Below are positions 50,985-60,361 of a stretch of 64,000 nt of DNA, piece after piece. Every line of letters begins with the position of its first letter. Within the stretch, counting starts at the first letter, position 1. The DNA is from Gandjariella thermophila (GTDB taxonomy: Bacteria; Actinomycetota; Actinomycetes; Mycobacteriales; Pseudonocardiaceae): the NCBI RefSeq assembly GCF_005405885.1, contig NZ_BJFL01000020.1, positions 1 to 64,000 on the forward strand, given 5' to 3'. A model generated the notes under the pieces. It was not told the origin of the DNA. It was given only the letters and a program-made list of their open reading frames with translations, and did no database searches. Position numbers and translations under genes: made by a program.

Positions 50985-51928
50985 CCGCACCAACCGGCGC
51001 TCGCGGCGCCGCGTCCAATGGCGACCGGGCCAACGACACCACCGCCAAGGACGGCGTCAATGGCGCGACCACGAACGGGCAGCCACGGCAGGGGTCCGCG
51101 CCGCCGACCGCCGGCTCGCCGCCCGAACCGGCAACCCCACGCGGCCTGACGCGCGCGCAGATCCGGCGGCTGGTCGGACTGTCGGCGGCGATCGTGCTGG
51201 TGGGCGCGGTGGTGGGGTTCGGAGCCGGCCTGCTGTGGCCGGCCCGGTACGCCGCACGCGCGGAGATCCTTTACCAGATCAGCCAGGAGAAGTCGACCGG
51301 TTTCCTCCGCCAGGACCGCAGCCTGACCACCCAGCTCGTGCTGTTGCAGAGCCCACGCGTGTTGGCCCCGGTGGCGGCGGGCAGCGGGATGTCCCTGGAC
51401 GACCTGAAAAAGAAGGTGTCCGTCACGCTCCTGGACAACAGCGAGGTCATCCAGGTCGAGGCCCGCAACCATTCCCGCGACACGGCGCTGCGCTGGGTCA
51501 GGGACATCGTGGACAACTACCTGAAGGTCGCGCCGGCCGACCAGGCGACCGAGGTCGACGCGTTCCTCCGCCAGCAGCTCGCCGAGGTGCAGGACAACCT
51601 CGCCAAGGCTCGGGTGCACGCGGCGACCGTGCACGAACAGCAGAGCGCGGGACTGGTCGGCAGCCTGGCCGGCGCGTCCGCCGACGCCGAGGTGCAGGGC
51701 CTCGCCGACCACGAGCGGAAGCTGCGCGAGCAGCTCGACGAGCTGCACGTGGCCACGGTCAGCGCGCCCCGGCGCGAGGTCGTCGTGCCGCCCTACCCGG
51801 TCGCGAATCCGGTCAGCCCGCGACCGGCTTTCACCGCCGCCACGGGAGCGCTGGCCAGCCTGGTCATCGCCGCCGGGGCGGCCGCCGTGCTGGGCCGGCG
51901 GTGGGCCAGGGGGCGGGCCGCGACATGA
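50978..51928 (+). CDS. Wzz-like polysaccharide chain-length protein
   Basis: A 316-residue protein. A low-complexity cytoplasmic N-terminus (about 1-65), a membrane segment (LVGLSAAIVLVGAVVGFGAG), a periplasm-side coiled-coil part (QLAEVQDNLAKARVHAATVHE), and a second membrane segment near the end (ALASLVIAAGAAAVLG). This is the two-membrane-helix layout of Wzz/capsule co-polymerases. No Walker kinase domain is attached. It likely controls polymer length with the Wzy-like protein. ATG 50978 overlaps the aminotransferase stop and the stop overlaps the next ATG. Confidence 0.82.
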   Translation: MVTAPTGARGAASNGDRANDTTAKDGVNGATTNGQPRQGSAPPTAGSPPEPATPRGLTRAQIRRLVGLSAAIVLVGAVVGFGAGLLWPARYAARAEILYQISQEKSTGFLRQDRSLTTQLVLLQSPRVLAPVAAGSGMSLDDLKKKVSVTLLDNSEVIQVEARNHSRDTALRWVRDIVDNYLKVAPADQATEVDAFLRQQLAEVQDNLAKARVHAATVHEQQSAGLVGSLAGASADAEVQGLADHERKLREQLDELHVATVSAPRREVVVPPYPVANPVSPRPAFTAATGALASLVIAAGAAAVLGRRWARGRAAT

Positions 51929-53532
51929 CCGGAACGGTGATGCCAACCGCCGGACGAACCCGGACGGCGGCGCGGGACTCGGTGACCGTGGCCGGTTGGA
52001 CCCTGGCCAGCCGGCTCACCGGCCTTGCCCGCGTCGCCGTGGTCGGAGCCGTCCTCGGGCCCACCTACTTCGCGAACACCTTCGTGACGGCGAGCTTCGT
52101 GCCCACCTTCACGTACGCGTCGATCGCGGGTACCGCGCTTGCGATGGTGGTGGTGCCGGCCACGGTCGGCACGCTCACCGCCAGGGGCGTCGCCAGGGCC
52201 GGCGCGGTGCTCGGTGGGGTCGGTGGTTTCCTGCTCAGCGTCGCCGGGGCGATCGCCGTGCTGGCGATGATCGCCTCCCCGGCGCTGGCGTGGCTGCTGA
52301 CCTTCGGCATCGCCGACGCCGCGGCCCGCACCGCGGCTCGGGGCCAGGCGACCGTGCTGATCCTCCTGGTCGCCCCGCAGATCGTGCTGTACGCGGTGGT
52401 GGCGCTGGCCGCCGCCGCCCAGCAGGCGCGTGGCCGGTTCGCGCTCGCCGCCGCGGCACCGGCGGTGGAGAACATCGGCCTGATGACCACGGTGACGGTC
52501 GCCGGCCTGGTGTACGGCACCGGGCGCGAGGTGGCGGAGGTGCCGTTCGGCCTGGTGTTCGCGCTGGGCCTGGGTGGCACGCTCGCCGTGGCCACCCATG
52601 CGGGGCTGCAGGTGTTCGGCGCGGCGCGGGTCGGCCTGCTCACCCGGCCGAGGTTCCGCTGGTGGTCGGATCCGGACGTCGCGGAGGTCGCTCGGCGGCT
52701 GCGTCGTGCCATCGTCGTCCCGGCCTGCCCGCAGGTCGCATTCTTCATCCTGCTTACTCTGGCGGGGACGGTGCCCGGCGGCGTCGTCGTGTTGCAGGCG
52801 GCCTACCTCGTGTACAACGTGCCGACCGCGTTGGGAGCCCGCGCGGTGTCCACGGCCGTGCTCCCGCGGATGTCGGCCGCCGTCCAGCGATCCGACCATC
52901 CCGGGTTCGCCTCGGCGTGGCGCCAGGCGCTGACGCATGTCGCCATCGTCAGCCTGCCCGTGCTGTTGCTGCTGCTGTTCTTCGCCCGGCCGCTGGCCCA
53001 GTTCCTGGCCAACGGCGAGCTGCGGTCCGCCAGCTTCGTCGACCAGTTGGCCGGGTGCGTCATGGTGATCGCGGTGGCACAGGTGGTCGCCGGAATCCAC
53101 GAGATGGGTCGGCACGCGTTGTTCGCGCGGGTCGACCTCAACGGCCCCCGGCTGGCCAGCCTGGCCTACCTCGGGTTCGCGGCACTGGTCGGGCTCGCCT
53201 CGCTGACGCTGCCCGGTGGCACGCCGCGCCTGATGATGCTCGCCGCCGCGCTGCTGGTCGGCGACCTCGCCGGCGCGGGCGCGGTCATCACCAGGCTGCG
53301 GGCCGCGATCCACCCGGAACGGTTCGCCGACCGTCGCCCGGTCACCGCGGCGGCCGTCGCGGCGGCGGGAATGCTCCCGGTGCTGGCGGCCGGCTGGTGG
53401 CTGCTGGCGGCGACCACCAGCGGCCGGCTCACGCGTTTCGCCGAGATGAGCGCCTGCGGGGTGGTCGCGCTGGGCACCTATGCCGCGATGTTCCGGGCGA
53501 CCACCCGGCCGTCCACGAGGCGGGCGTCATGA
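51925..53532 (+). CDS. MurJ/Wzx-like lipid-linked sugar flippase
   Basis: A 535-residue MOP-superfamily membrane protein with about 13-14 hydrophobic segments. It opens VTVAGWTLASRLTGLARVAVVGAVLG (key GWTLASRLTGLAR), as in MurJ/MviN homologues, and has VLPRMSAAVQR in the middle. It probably flips undecaprenyl-linked repeat units of the exopolysaccharide across the membrane. It lies between the Wzz-like and Wzy-like genes and is coupled to both by ATGA overlaps. Confidence 0.86.
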   Translation: MTGTVMPTAGRTRTAARDSVTVAGWTLASRLTGLARVAVVGAVLGPTYFANTFVTASFVPTFTYASIAGTALAMVVVPATVGTLTARGVARAGAVLGGVGGFLLSVAGAIAVLAMIASPALAWLLTFGIADAAARTAARGQATVLILLVAPQIVLYAVVALAAAAQQARGRFALAAAAPAVENIGLMTTVTVAGLVYGTGREVAEVPFGLVFALGLGGTLAVATHAGLQVFGAARVGLLTRPRFRWWSDPDVAEVARRLRRAIVVPACPQVAFFILLTLAGTVPGGVVVLQAAYLVYNVPTALGARAVSTAVLPRMSAAVQRSDHPGFASAWRQALTHVAIVSLPVLLLLLFFARPLAQFLANGELRSASFVDQLAGCVMVIAVAQVVAGIHEMGRHALFARVDLNGPRLASLAYLGFAALVGLASLTLPGGTPRLMMLAAALLVGDLAGAGAVITRLRAAIHPERFADRRPVTAAAVAAAGMLPVLAAGWWLLAATTSGRLTRFAEMSACGVVALGTYAAMFRATTRPSTRRAS

Positions 53533-54938
53533 CGTCCGGGCTGCGGGCGGCCGCACCGGCGAGCGCGCCCCGGACCAGAGACGCCCGGTGGCCGGCGGCG
53601 GCAGCGGTCGTTGTTGCGGTGCTCGCCGGGGTGGCCGCGCCGGCAACGGGGCCGCTGCTGACGGCCGGGCTCGCGGTTGTCGCGCTGGTCGCGGCCGCGG
53701 CCTACCGCCCGATCTTCGCCACCTACCTCTACCTGGCCACACTGCCCCTGGTCGCCGGCATCGACCGGGGCAAGTTCATCCCGCTGGTGCGGCCCAACGA
53801 GGCGCTGCTCGCCCTGCTGCTCGCCGGGGCCGGCCTGGGTGGGTTCCTCCGCTGGGTCCAGGGCCGCCCGCTGCCGCTGCGCGCGCGGCGTGTCGACCTG
53901 CCGCTGGCCATGTTCGTGGTGCTCGCCACGGTGTGGCCGCTGGCGTCGATGATGCTGCGCGGTCATCACCCGCATGGCGACGACCTGGCCGCGGTGCTGC
54001 CGGTCTGCAAGCTCACCGCGCTGTATCTGCTGGTGCGGTGCACCGTGCGGACGGAACCGCAGACGGTCCGCTGCATCCGGCTCGTCGTGTGGCCGGCGGC
54101 GGCGATCGCGGTGCTCGCGGTCCTGCAGACGCTGCACGTCGGGCCGGTGGTGTCCGCGCTGGCGACGCTGTGGCCGTCCGATTCGGGCGTGCTCGGTGAG
54201 CGGGGCACGACGACCCTGGGGTCGTCCATCGCCACCGGGGACTACATCACCATCAGCCTGACCATGGTGATCTGCTGTGCCGGTAACGGACTGTTGGGTC
54301 GCCGGGAACGGCTGGTCCTCGGCCTCACTCTCGGCGCCGGCGTGCTGGCGGCCGGCCAGTTCTCCACCTGGGTGGCGGCGGCGGTGGCCGCCGTGGTGCT
54401 GTTGCGCCGGTTCCCGGGTCTGCGCGGCAGGTTGGTCCGGATGCTTCCGATCGCGGCCGTCGCGGTGCTCGTCGGCGCCCCCGCGTTCCTGGGCCGGCTG
54501 GACGGCTTCGGCGACGGGTACGGCGTCCCCCGCAGCTGGCTCGGGCGATGGGACAACCTCTCCACGTTCTACCTCCCGCGCCTCGGCGACTTCGGCTTCG
54601 TCACCGGGGTCTCGCCGAACTCCGTGCTGCCGGCACCGGAGACCTGGCGCAACGAGATCTTCCTGGAATCCGGATACCTGCAGTTCCTCTGGGTGGGCGG
54701 GATCCCGCTGCTCGTCGCCTTCGGCTGGTTGTCCTTCGCCGTGCTTCGGGCGACCGGGCGGGTCCGCGCGGATTCCGGTGCGGTCGGCGCCTGCGCGATC
54801 ACCCTGCAGGTGGGGTGGTGGATCGTGCTGGTCCTGTCGCTCATCGACATCCACCTGGTGCTGCGCGGGGCCGGCGACCTGCTGTTCACGCTCCTTGCGA
54901 TCACTACTGGGGGGACCAATGACGATCGAGATCCATGA
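53529..54938 (+). CDS. O-antigen-ligase/Wzy-like polymerase
   Basis: A 469-residue membrane protein with about ten to eleven hydrophobic segments and one large outer loop (about 325-385) containing SPNSVLPAPETWRNEIFLESGYLQ (core ESGYLQFLW). This is the layout of Wzy polymerases and O-antigen ligases. It likely polymerises repeat units outside the membrane. The start overlaps the flippase stop and the end overlaps the sugar transferase by 20 bases. Confidence 0.8.
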   Translation: MTSGLRAAAPASAPRTRDARWPAAAAVVVAVLAGVAAPATGPLLTAGLAVVALVAAAAYRPIFATYLYLATLPLVAGIDRGKFIPLVRPNEALLALLLAGAGLGGFLRWVQGRPLPLRARRVDLPLAMFVVLATVWPLASMMLRGHHPHGDDLAAVLPVCKLTALYLLVRCTVRTEPQTVRCIRLVVWPAAAIAVLAVLQTLHVGPVVSALATLWPSDSGVLGERGTTTLGSSIATGDYITISLTMVICCAGNGLLGRRERLVLGLTLGAGVLAAGQFSTWVAAAVAAVVLLRRFPGLRGRLVRMLPIAAVAVLVGAPAFLGRLDGFGDGYGVPRSWLGRWDNLSTFYLPRLGDFGFVTGVSPNSVLPAPETWRNEIFLESGYLQFLWVGGIPLLVAFGWLSFAVLRATGRVRADSGAVGACAITLQVGWWIVLVLSLIDIHLVLRGAGDLLFTLLAITTGGTNDDRDP

Positions 54939-55572
54939 GGTCCGGGGGACATCTCCGGGGGAGGCGGCCCGGAGGGCGATCGACGTCGTGCTCGCGACGA
55001 CAGCCCTCGCGGTGCTGGGGCTGCCGATGCTTGTCGTGGCCGTCCTGATCCGGCTCACCAGCCGGGGCCCGGCACTGTTCCGCCAACCGCGGGTGGGCCG
55101 GGGCGGCGAGGTCTTCACCCTCTACAAGTTCCGCACCATGCGCCTTGACGGTAGTGACGCCGCGCATCGCGACCTGATCGCCCGTGAACTGCGGGGTGAG
55201 GACACCCGGGTCGGCGGCAGCACCAAGCTGGCCGACGACGCGCGGGTCACCCGCGTCGGCTCCTGGCTGCGGCGCACCAGCCTCGACGAGTTGCCCCAGC
55301 TCATCAACGTGTTGCGGGGCGAGATGACACTTGTCGGCCCCCGTCCCTGCCTTACCTGGGAGGCGGAGATGTTCCCCACCGAATTCGCGGAGCGCTTCAC
55401 CGTCAAACCCGGAATCACGGGGCCCTGGCAGACCGGTGGGCGCAGCAGGATGGGGACCTTGGACATGCTCCGGCTCGACCGTGACTACGTCCGCACCCGC
55501 AGCCTGGGCACGGATGTCCGCATCCTGGCCCGGACCATCCCGGCGATGCTTCGTGGGGACGGTGCCCGATGA
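54919..55572 (+). CDS. initiating undecaprenyl-phosphate sugar transferase
   Basis: A 217-residue bacterial sugar transferase (WcaJ/CpsE type, short form). It has one N-terminal membrane segment (LGLPMLVVAVLIRL), then the cytosolic catalytic core with LYKFRTM, LRRTSLDELPQLINVLRGEMTLVGPRP (key SLDELPQ and LVGPRP), and KPGITGPWQT. It transfers the first sugar-phosphate to the lipid carrier and so starts each repeat unit. Confidence 0.92.
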   Translation: MTIEIHEVRGTSPGEAARRAIDVVLATTALAVLGLPMLVVAVLIRLTSRGPALFRQPRVGRGGEVFTLYKFRTMRLDGSDAAHRDLIARELRGEDTRVGGSTKLADDARVTRVGSWLRRTSLDELPQLINVLRGEMTLVGPRPCLTWEAEMFPTEFAERFTVKPGITGPWQTGGRSRMGTLDMLRLDRDYVRTRSLGTDVRILARTIPAMLRGDGAR

Positions 55573-56543
55573 CCACTCTGCTGCTGGCCACCACGGGCGG
55601 TCACCTCGCCCAGTTGCACGGCCTGTCCACCCGGCTGCCCGCCGACGGAGCGACCGTCTGGGTCACCCACGCCAACGAGCAGAGCGTGTCTCTGCTGGCC
55701 GAGCAGGACGTCGAATTCGTCCCGTACGTCGGCGTGCGCAGCGTGCGTGGCGTTCTCCGCTGCCTTCCCACCGCGCACCGCCTCTGGCGGCGGCGGAAGA
55801 TCACGCGTGCGGTGTCCACGGGTTCCGCCATCGCTCTGGGCTACCTGCCCTATCTCGCCGCGCGGGGCGTCGAGTGCCACTACATCGAAAGCGCCACCCG
55901 GGTGAGCGGTCCGTCGCTCACCGGCCGCGTCCTGCAGTGGGTACCCGGCGTCCACCTCTACACCCAACATCCGCGCTGGGCGGACCGGCGCTGGCGCTAC
56001 GGCGGCAGCGAGTTCGACCGCTACCAGCCGGTTGCCGCCGCGCGCCGACTCGGCGAGCGGGTCCGGGTGGTGGTGACCGTCGGCTCGGCCACCGACTTCC
56101 CGTTCCGGCGCCTCATCATGCCCCTGGTACAGCTCCTCGCCCCCAATGGGCCACTGCACCAGGCGACCGGGCGGGACGTGGAGGTGCTGTGGCAGACGGG
56201 GGACACCCCGGTCGACGATCTGCGCATCCAACCGCGGCCCTTCCTGCCGGCTCGCGAGCTGTCCGCCGCGCTCGCCGAGGCCGACATCGTCGTCTGCCAT
56301 GCGGGAACCGGCTCTGCGCTCGCCGTCCTCGGCGCCGGCCGGCTCCCCCTGCTCGTTCCCCGGCTGCGCCGCTACGGCGAAGCCGTGGACGACCACCAGC
56401 GCGAACTCGCCGCCGAGCTGAGCCGCCGCGGCCTGGCCGTGTGCCGGGAAGCCGACGAGATCACCGTCGACGACCTGCTGGCCACCCTCGACCGTTCCGT
56501 GCGGTCGATCCCGAATCCGGCCCCGTTCAACCTACGATCATGA
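55569..56543 (+). CDS. family 28-like glycosyltransferase (fused PssD/PssE type)
   Basis: A 324-residue GT-B protein joining the Alg14-like N-domain (LLLATTGGHLAQLHGLSTR) and the Alg13-like C-domain (VVTVGSATDFPFRRL; VVCHAGTGSALAVLGAGRLP with the donor motif CHAGTGS). It probably adds the second sugar, often a glucuronic acid or glucose, to the lipid-linked first sugar. ATG 55569 overlaps the previous stop. The UDP-glucose dehydrogenase further on could supply UDP-glucuronate as donor. Confidence 0.87.
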   Translation: MTTLLLATTGGHLAQLHGLSTRLPADGATVWVTHANEQSVSLLAEQDVEFVPYVGVRSVRGVLRCLPTAHRLWRRRKITRAVSTGSAIALGYLPYLAARGVECHYIESATRVSGPSLTGRVLQWVPGVHLYTQHPRWADRRWRYGGSEFDRYQPVAAARRLGERVRVVVTVGSATDFPFRRLIMPLVQLLAPNGPLHQATGRDVEVLWQTGDTPVDDLRIQPRPFLPARELSAALAEADIVVCHAGTGSALAVLGAGRLPLLVPRLRRYGEAVDDHQRELAAELSRRGLAVCREADEITVDDLLATLDRSVRSIPNPAPFNLRS

Positions 56544-57586
56544 ATGCGCGGTTTGATATCGTCACCGCAGACCCGCGCAGCGACGCGCGCTGGGCCGCGC
56601 TCGCGCGCACCACGCACGGAAGCCTGTTCACCTCACCGCCGTGGCTGGACGCGGTCTGCGCGACATACGGGTTCACGCCCCAGGCGCGGATCGCGACGAG
56701 CGGCGGCACCCCCACGGCCGGGTTCGCCTGGGTGGCCGTCGACGACCTTCGTGGCGAGCGGCTGTGCAGCCTGCCGTTCTCCGACCGGGCCGAACCTCTC
56801 GGCACGGACGGGCCGACCTGGTGCTCGCTGGTCGACGGGTTGCTCACCGACGACACGCGGTTCACGCTGCGCTGCCTGGACTCTGCCGCGCCCACCTGGG
56901 ACACCCGGTTGCGCTGCGGTGACGACGCCGCGTGGCACGCCACCCGGCTCGATGCGCCGGTGGACGAACTGCGGCGCCGGATCAGCGGCACCGCCCGGCG
57001 CAACATCGCCGCGGCCGACCGCAACGGGATCCGCGTCGAGGTGAGCAGCGAGATCGATGCCGTCCGGCACTTCCATCGCCTGCATGTCCGACTACGCAAG
57101 TGCAAGTACCGGTTGCTCGCGCAGCCGTTGTCGTTCTTCGAGAACCTCTGGCACCGGTTCGCCCCGAACGACGCCGTGGTGACTATGCTCGCGTTCTCGG
57201 GCGACGACCTCGCCGCTGGCGCGATCTTCCTGGTCTGGAACGACGTGCTGTACTACAAGTTCGGCGCGTCCCTGGCCGAGTACCTGGTGCTGCGGCCGAA
57301 CGACGCGATCTACTGGGCCGGAATCCGGTGGGGTGTCGACCGCGGCCTGCGGCTGCTCGACTGGGGACTCAGCGACCTCGACCAGCCCGGCCTAGTCCGG
57401 TACAAGCGCAAATGGGCCAGCGAGGAGCGGCGGATCCTCACCCTGCGTTCGGCGGGCCGGCCATCGCCGCTTCAGGACGAGGCCGGTCGCCTGCTCGGTG
57501 AACTGACCGGGCTGCTGACCGAGGGGGCGGTTCCGGACGAGATCACGGCCAGGGCGGGCGCCCTGCTGTACCGGTACTTCTGCTGA
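56540..57586 (+). CDS. FemX-like (GNAT-fold) acyltransferase
   Basis: A 348-residue FemAB/FemX-like transferase. Middle segments HVRLRKCKYRLLAQP and SFFENLWHRFAP, followed by YYKFGASLAEY and the C-terminal LLDWGLSDLDQPGLVRYKRK (core YKRKWA). Such proteins transfer amino acids or acyl groups; in polysaccharide loci they may decorate sugars. A piece of this sequence (residues about 183-208) is present again in decayed form at 59390-59490. ATG 56540 overlaps the previous stop. Confidence 0.82.
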   Translation: MNARFDIVTADPRSDARWAALARTTHGSLFTSPPWLDAVCATYGFTPQARIATSGGTPTAGFAWVAVDDLRGERLCSLPFSDRAEPLGTDGPTWCSLVDGLLTDDTRFTLRCLDSAAPTWDTRLRCGDDAAWHATRLDAPVDELRRRISGTARRNIAAADRNGIRVEVSSEIDAVRHFHRLHVRLRKCKYRLLAQPLSFFENLWHRFAPNDAVVTMLAFSGDDLAAGAIFLVWNDVLYYKFGASLAEYLVLRPNDAIYWAGIRWGVDRGLRLLDWGLSDLDQPGLVRYKRKWASEERRILTLRSAGRPSPLQDEAGRLLGELTGLLTEGAVPDEITARAGALLYRYFC

Positions 57587-57690
57587 CCGCTCTTTCCGGA
57601 CCGGCTGCCCTGGGACGAGGAGGAGCCAGGGAAAGCGCCAGTGCGAAACCACCGCGCGTTCCCCGGGCACGCTCCGGCGGCCGTGGCCGG

Positions 57691-59004
57691 TTAGCGACCG
57701 AGGCCGGTGCAGACGAACCCGACTCGGCGGAGCACGTCCGTGTCGAGCAGGTTGCGGGTGTCGACCACGATCGGCCGCCGCACCGTTTCGGCGAGTCGCG
57801 ACCAGTCGAGGGTGCGGAACTCCGGCCACTCGGTGAGCACGATGAGGGCGTCCGCGTCCTTGGCGGCCAGGTAGGGGTCGTCGACGACGTTGACCGCGTC
57901 CAGTCCGGGGTGGACCGTGTCGGACGACACCGACGGGTCATAGGCGACGAGCTCGGCGCCTGCCTGCCGCAGCAACGCCGCCACCGCCAGGGCCGGCGAG
58001 TCGCGCAGATCGTCGGTGTTCGCCTTGAACGTCAGACCAAGCAGGCCCAACCGCACCCGGGTCAGCGCGCCGCCCCGCTTGCCGGTCACCGCGATCCGGA
58101 TCTTGTCGACAACTCGCTGGCGTTGCCGGTCGTTGGTGTCGATGGTCGCGCGCAGCAACCGAAACTCGAAGTCGACCGAGTCCGCCACCTGCAGCATCGC
58201 CCGGGTGTCCTTGGGCAGGCAGGAACCACCCCACCCGGGACCGGGGGTGAGAAACACCTGCCCGATCCGGCGGTCGTAGCCCATGCCCTCGGTGACGTCG
58301 GCGATATCCGCGCCCAGCCGCTCGCACAGCTCCGCCAGTGCGTTGGCGTAGGACAACTTCATGGCCAGGAAACAGTTCGCGGCGTACTTGACCAGCTCGG
58401 CGCTGGCCGCGTCGGTCAGCACGGTCGGCGCGCCCAGTCGGGCGTACAGCGCGGCAACCCGCTCCGCCGCGTCGGGCCGGTCACAGCCGACCACGATCCG
58501 GTCGGGGTTGAGGAAGTCCTCCACGGCCGAGCCCTCGCGCAGGAACTCGGGATTGCTCACCACGGCCACGTCGTCGCGGCCCAGCAGTTCGCTGGTGCGC
58601 GCGGCGGTTCCCACTGGCACCGTCGACTTGTTCACCACCACGCAGCCCGGCGGCAGCAGCTCGCGTACCTCGTCGATGACGGACTCGACCACGCTCAGGT
58701 CCGCCGTCCCGCCCACGCCCATCGGGGTGGGCACGCACAGGAAGACCACCTCGGGCGCACCCTCATGCGTGCCCACCGCGGCCGCCGCGCCCAGGACGAA
58801 GGACAGCCGGCCCGCCGCCACGCCCTCGGCCACCAACTCCGCCAGCCCGGGCTCCAGAATGCCCACCTCACCCCGCGACAGCCGGGCGATCTTGTCGGCG
58901 TCGACATCCGCGCACACCACCCGGTGTCCCAGGGAGGCCAGGCAGGCCCCCGTGGTCAAACCCACGTACCCGGTCCCCACCACCACCACGCGCCTCACGA
59001 ACAC
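57691..59004 (-). CDS. UDP-glucose 6-dehydrogenase
   Basis: A 437-residue nucleotide-sugar dehydrogenase. NAD motif VVVGTGYVGLTTGACLA, catalytic cysteine in GGSCLPKDTRA, and the three-domain UDP-glucose/GDP-mannose dehydrogenase layout. It oxidises UDP-glucose to UDP-glucuronate in two steps. GTG 59004 has AGGAGG seven bases upstream, so ATG 59037 is less likely. It is transcribed against the preceding operon and supplies an acidic sugar to the polymer. Confidence 0.92.
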   Translation of the reverse strand: MFVRRVVVVGTGYVGLTTGACLASLGHRVVCADVDADKIARLSRGEVGILEPGLAELVAEGVAAGRLSFVLGAAAAVGTHEGAPEVVFLCVPTPMGVGGTADLSVVESVIDEVRELLPPGCVVVNKSTVPVGTAARTSELLGRDDVAVVSNPEFLREGSAVEDFLNPDRIVVGCDRPDAAERVAALYARLGAPTVLTDAASAELVKYAANCFLAMKLSYANALAELCERLGADIADVTEGMGYDRRIGQVFLTPGPGWGGSCLPKDTRAMLQVADSVDFEFRLLRATIDTNDRQRQRVVDKIRIAVTGKRGGALTRVRLGLLGLTFKANTDDLRDSPALAVAALLRQAGAELVAYDPSVSSDTVHPGLDAVNVVDDPYLAAKDADALIVLTEWPEFRTLDWSRLAETVRRPIVVDTRNLLDTDVLRRVGFVCTGLGR

Positions 59005-59129
59005 TGGTTGCCTCCTATCCTCCTCTGCCGGCGCCACCGGCGGGACTGTCCGTGCCTGGTCCGGAACGCGTACCGCGGGTTCTGCGCCCCGCCCTACGAT
59101 GGCCTCGCGATACGCGGGACCGCCGATGC

Positions 59130-59352
59130 GGAAACCGTCAATACGCAGACACCCAACACGATTGCGCGGTCAGAAGATGGTGGTATATTCTGTTTATCAA
59201 GGCCTCGGTCGCCCTTCTTGAGCGTTCACCAACATACCCTCGAGTCAGGCTAATTCCACACCGAAGGCCCTGCACGGAGCAGCGCCCACCAGCACCTCAT
59301 GGTGTGAACGGGCCATCAAGCCTCTGCGCCACTACCGCTTTCCATCTACGGT
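59130..59352 (-). pseudogene. decayed copy of beta-helix gene start and promoter
   Basis: This stretch aligns over about 215 bases with 63764-63975. Shared islands keep their order and spacing: ACCGTCAA.ACGCAG, GTCAGAAGATGG, CTAATTCC.CACCG, CACCT.ATGGTGTGAAC and TTTCC.TCTA. In the intact copy these cover the signal-peptide codons and upstream region of the beta-helix gene. Here the equivalent reading (CATCTTCTGACC for HLLT) runs into a frameshift and TGA. It is therefore a remnant of a duplicated gene start. Confidence 0.68.
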
Positions 59353-59389
59353 AGGTTTGAGTCGCGGTGGGATTGGTGTGCGCCGCGTC

Positions 59390-59490
59390 GACCGCCACGT
59401 GCGGTTGCGCAAGCGCAAGTACCGGTTGCTCGCCCAGCGACCGGAATTCTTCGAGAACATCTGGCATCGGTTCGCCGCCAACGAGGGTGG
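59390..59490 (+). pseudogene. fragment of a FemX-like acyltransferase gene
   Basis: A short open stretch encodes HVRLRKRKYRLLAQRP and EFFENIWHRFAAN, nearly the same as residues 183-208 of the FemX-like protein at 56540-57586 (HVRLRKCKYRLLAQP, FFENLWHRFAP). There is no start or catalytic C-terminus in frame. The copy is diverged at third positions and some amino acids, so it is an old duplicate rather than an assembly repeat. Confidence 0.78.
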
Positions 59491-59616
59491 TGGGGAGGTT
59501 ACGCCGAAGCGGCAAACGTCCTGGCGGGTTGGCAGCCGGCCAGTAGGTTAGGATTATCGCCGACAGCGCCTGTGCGGATACGCACTGTCATCTGAAGGCA
59601 CAGCCGGAGGTGCTCA

Positions 59617-60300
59617 ATGGCACTGACCTACTGGGAACGTGTGGCCACATCGCGGTGGGGAAGCTATATCACCGCCGAGGAGGACAGGGCGATCCGGTGG
59701 GCGAGCGAGATGGCTGGCAACCCCCGCCACGCGCTGGAGATCGGGTGCGATGGCGGGCGGTGGGCGCGCATGCTCTCCCAGGAGGGGTGGTCCGTGACGT
59801 GCACCGATGTGGCGGAGGAGGCGATCAAGCTGTGTGCGGACCGGGTTCCGGATGCGCGATGCATCAAGGTCGATCCTGCGGATACCTTTCTCCCCGCGGA
59901 AGACGCCTCCACGTCCCTGGTGCTCTGCATCGAGGTGCTGGCGGTCGTCGGCAGCGACTGGTTTCACAAGGAGGTGGTCCGCGTTCTGGCTCCGGGCGGA
60001 ATGCTCGTCGCAACCACCTGGAACCGTAACTCGGCACGGGGTGTGGCCGCCAATCTGGCGTCGCGCTGGCGGCGGCGTGGACCGCACTCCTTCTACCGGA
60101 CCCGGTACACCGCATGGCGCCGACAGCTTCTGGCCGCAGGACTCGAGGTGCAGTCCGAACTGGGATTGTGTTGGTTTCCCTTCGGTCGCTCGAGCAATTC
60201 GCCGCTCGTCCCTATCGCGGCGATGACGGAAAAGCGGCTGGGCCTCGCCCGGATGCCGGCGCTGAGTCCCTGGGTGCTCGTCACGGCGCGCAAGCCGTGA
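59617..60300 (+). CDS. class I SAM-dependent methyltransferase
   Basis: A 227-residue methyltransferase. SAM loop ALEIGCDGGRWARML, acidic motif CTDVAEEAI, then SLVLCIEVLAVVGSDWF and VLAPGGMLVATTW. It probably methylates a sugar or small metabolite of the polymer. ATG 59617 has GGAGG upstream. It stands alone between the decayed region and the convergent transferase gene. The acceptor is unknown. Confidence 0.86.
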   Translation: MALTYWERVATSRWGSYITAEEDRAIRWASEMAGNPRHALEIGCDGGRWARMLSQEGWSVTCTDVAEEAIKLCADRVPDARCIKVDPADTFLPAEDASTSLVLCIEVLAVVGSDWFHKEVVRVLAPGGMLVATTWNRNSARGVAANLASRWRRRGPHSFYRTRYTAWRRQLLAAGLEVQSELGLCWFPFGRSSNSPLVPIAAMTEKRLGLARMPALSPWVLVTARKP

Positions 60301-60361
60301 GCTCAGGCGGATGACCGGTCTCCTCCTCGCCCCCTGTTTCCTGGCTGCTGAGTCGATCAGT

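Noticed and set aside
59357-59551. Intact small gene containing the FemX-like piece
   Set aside because: Only about 30 residues match the transferase; the ends are unrelated and there is no proper start, so it is called a fragment.
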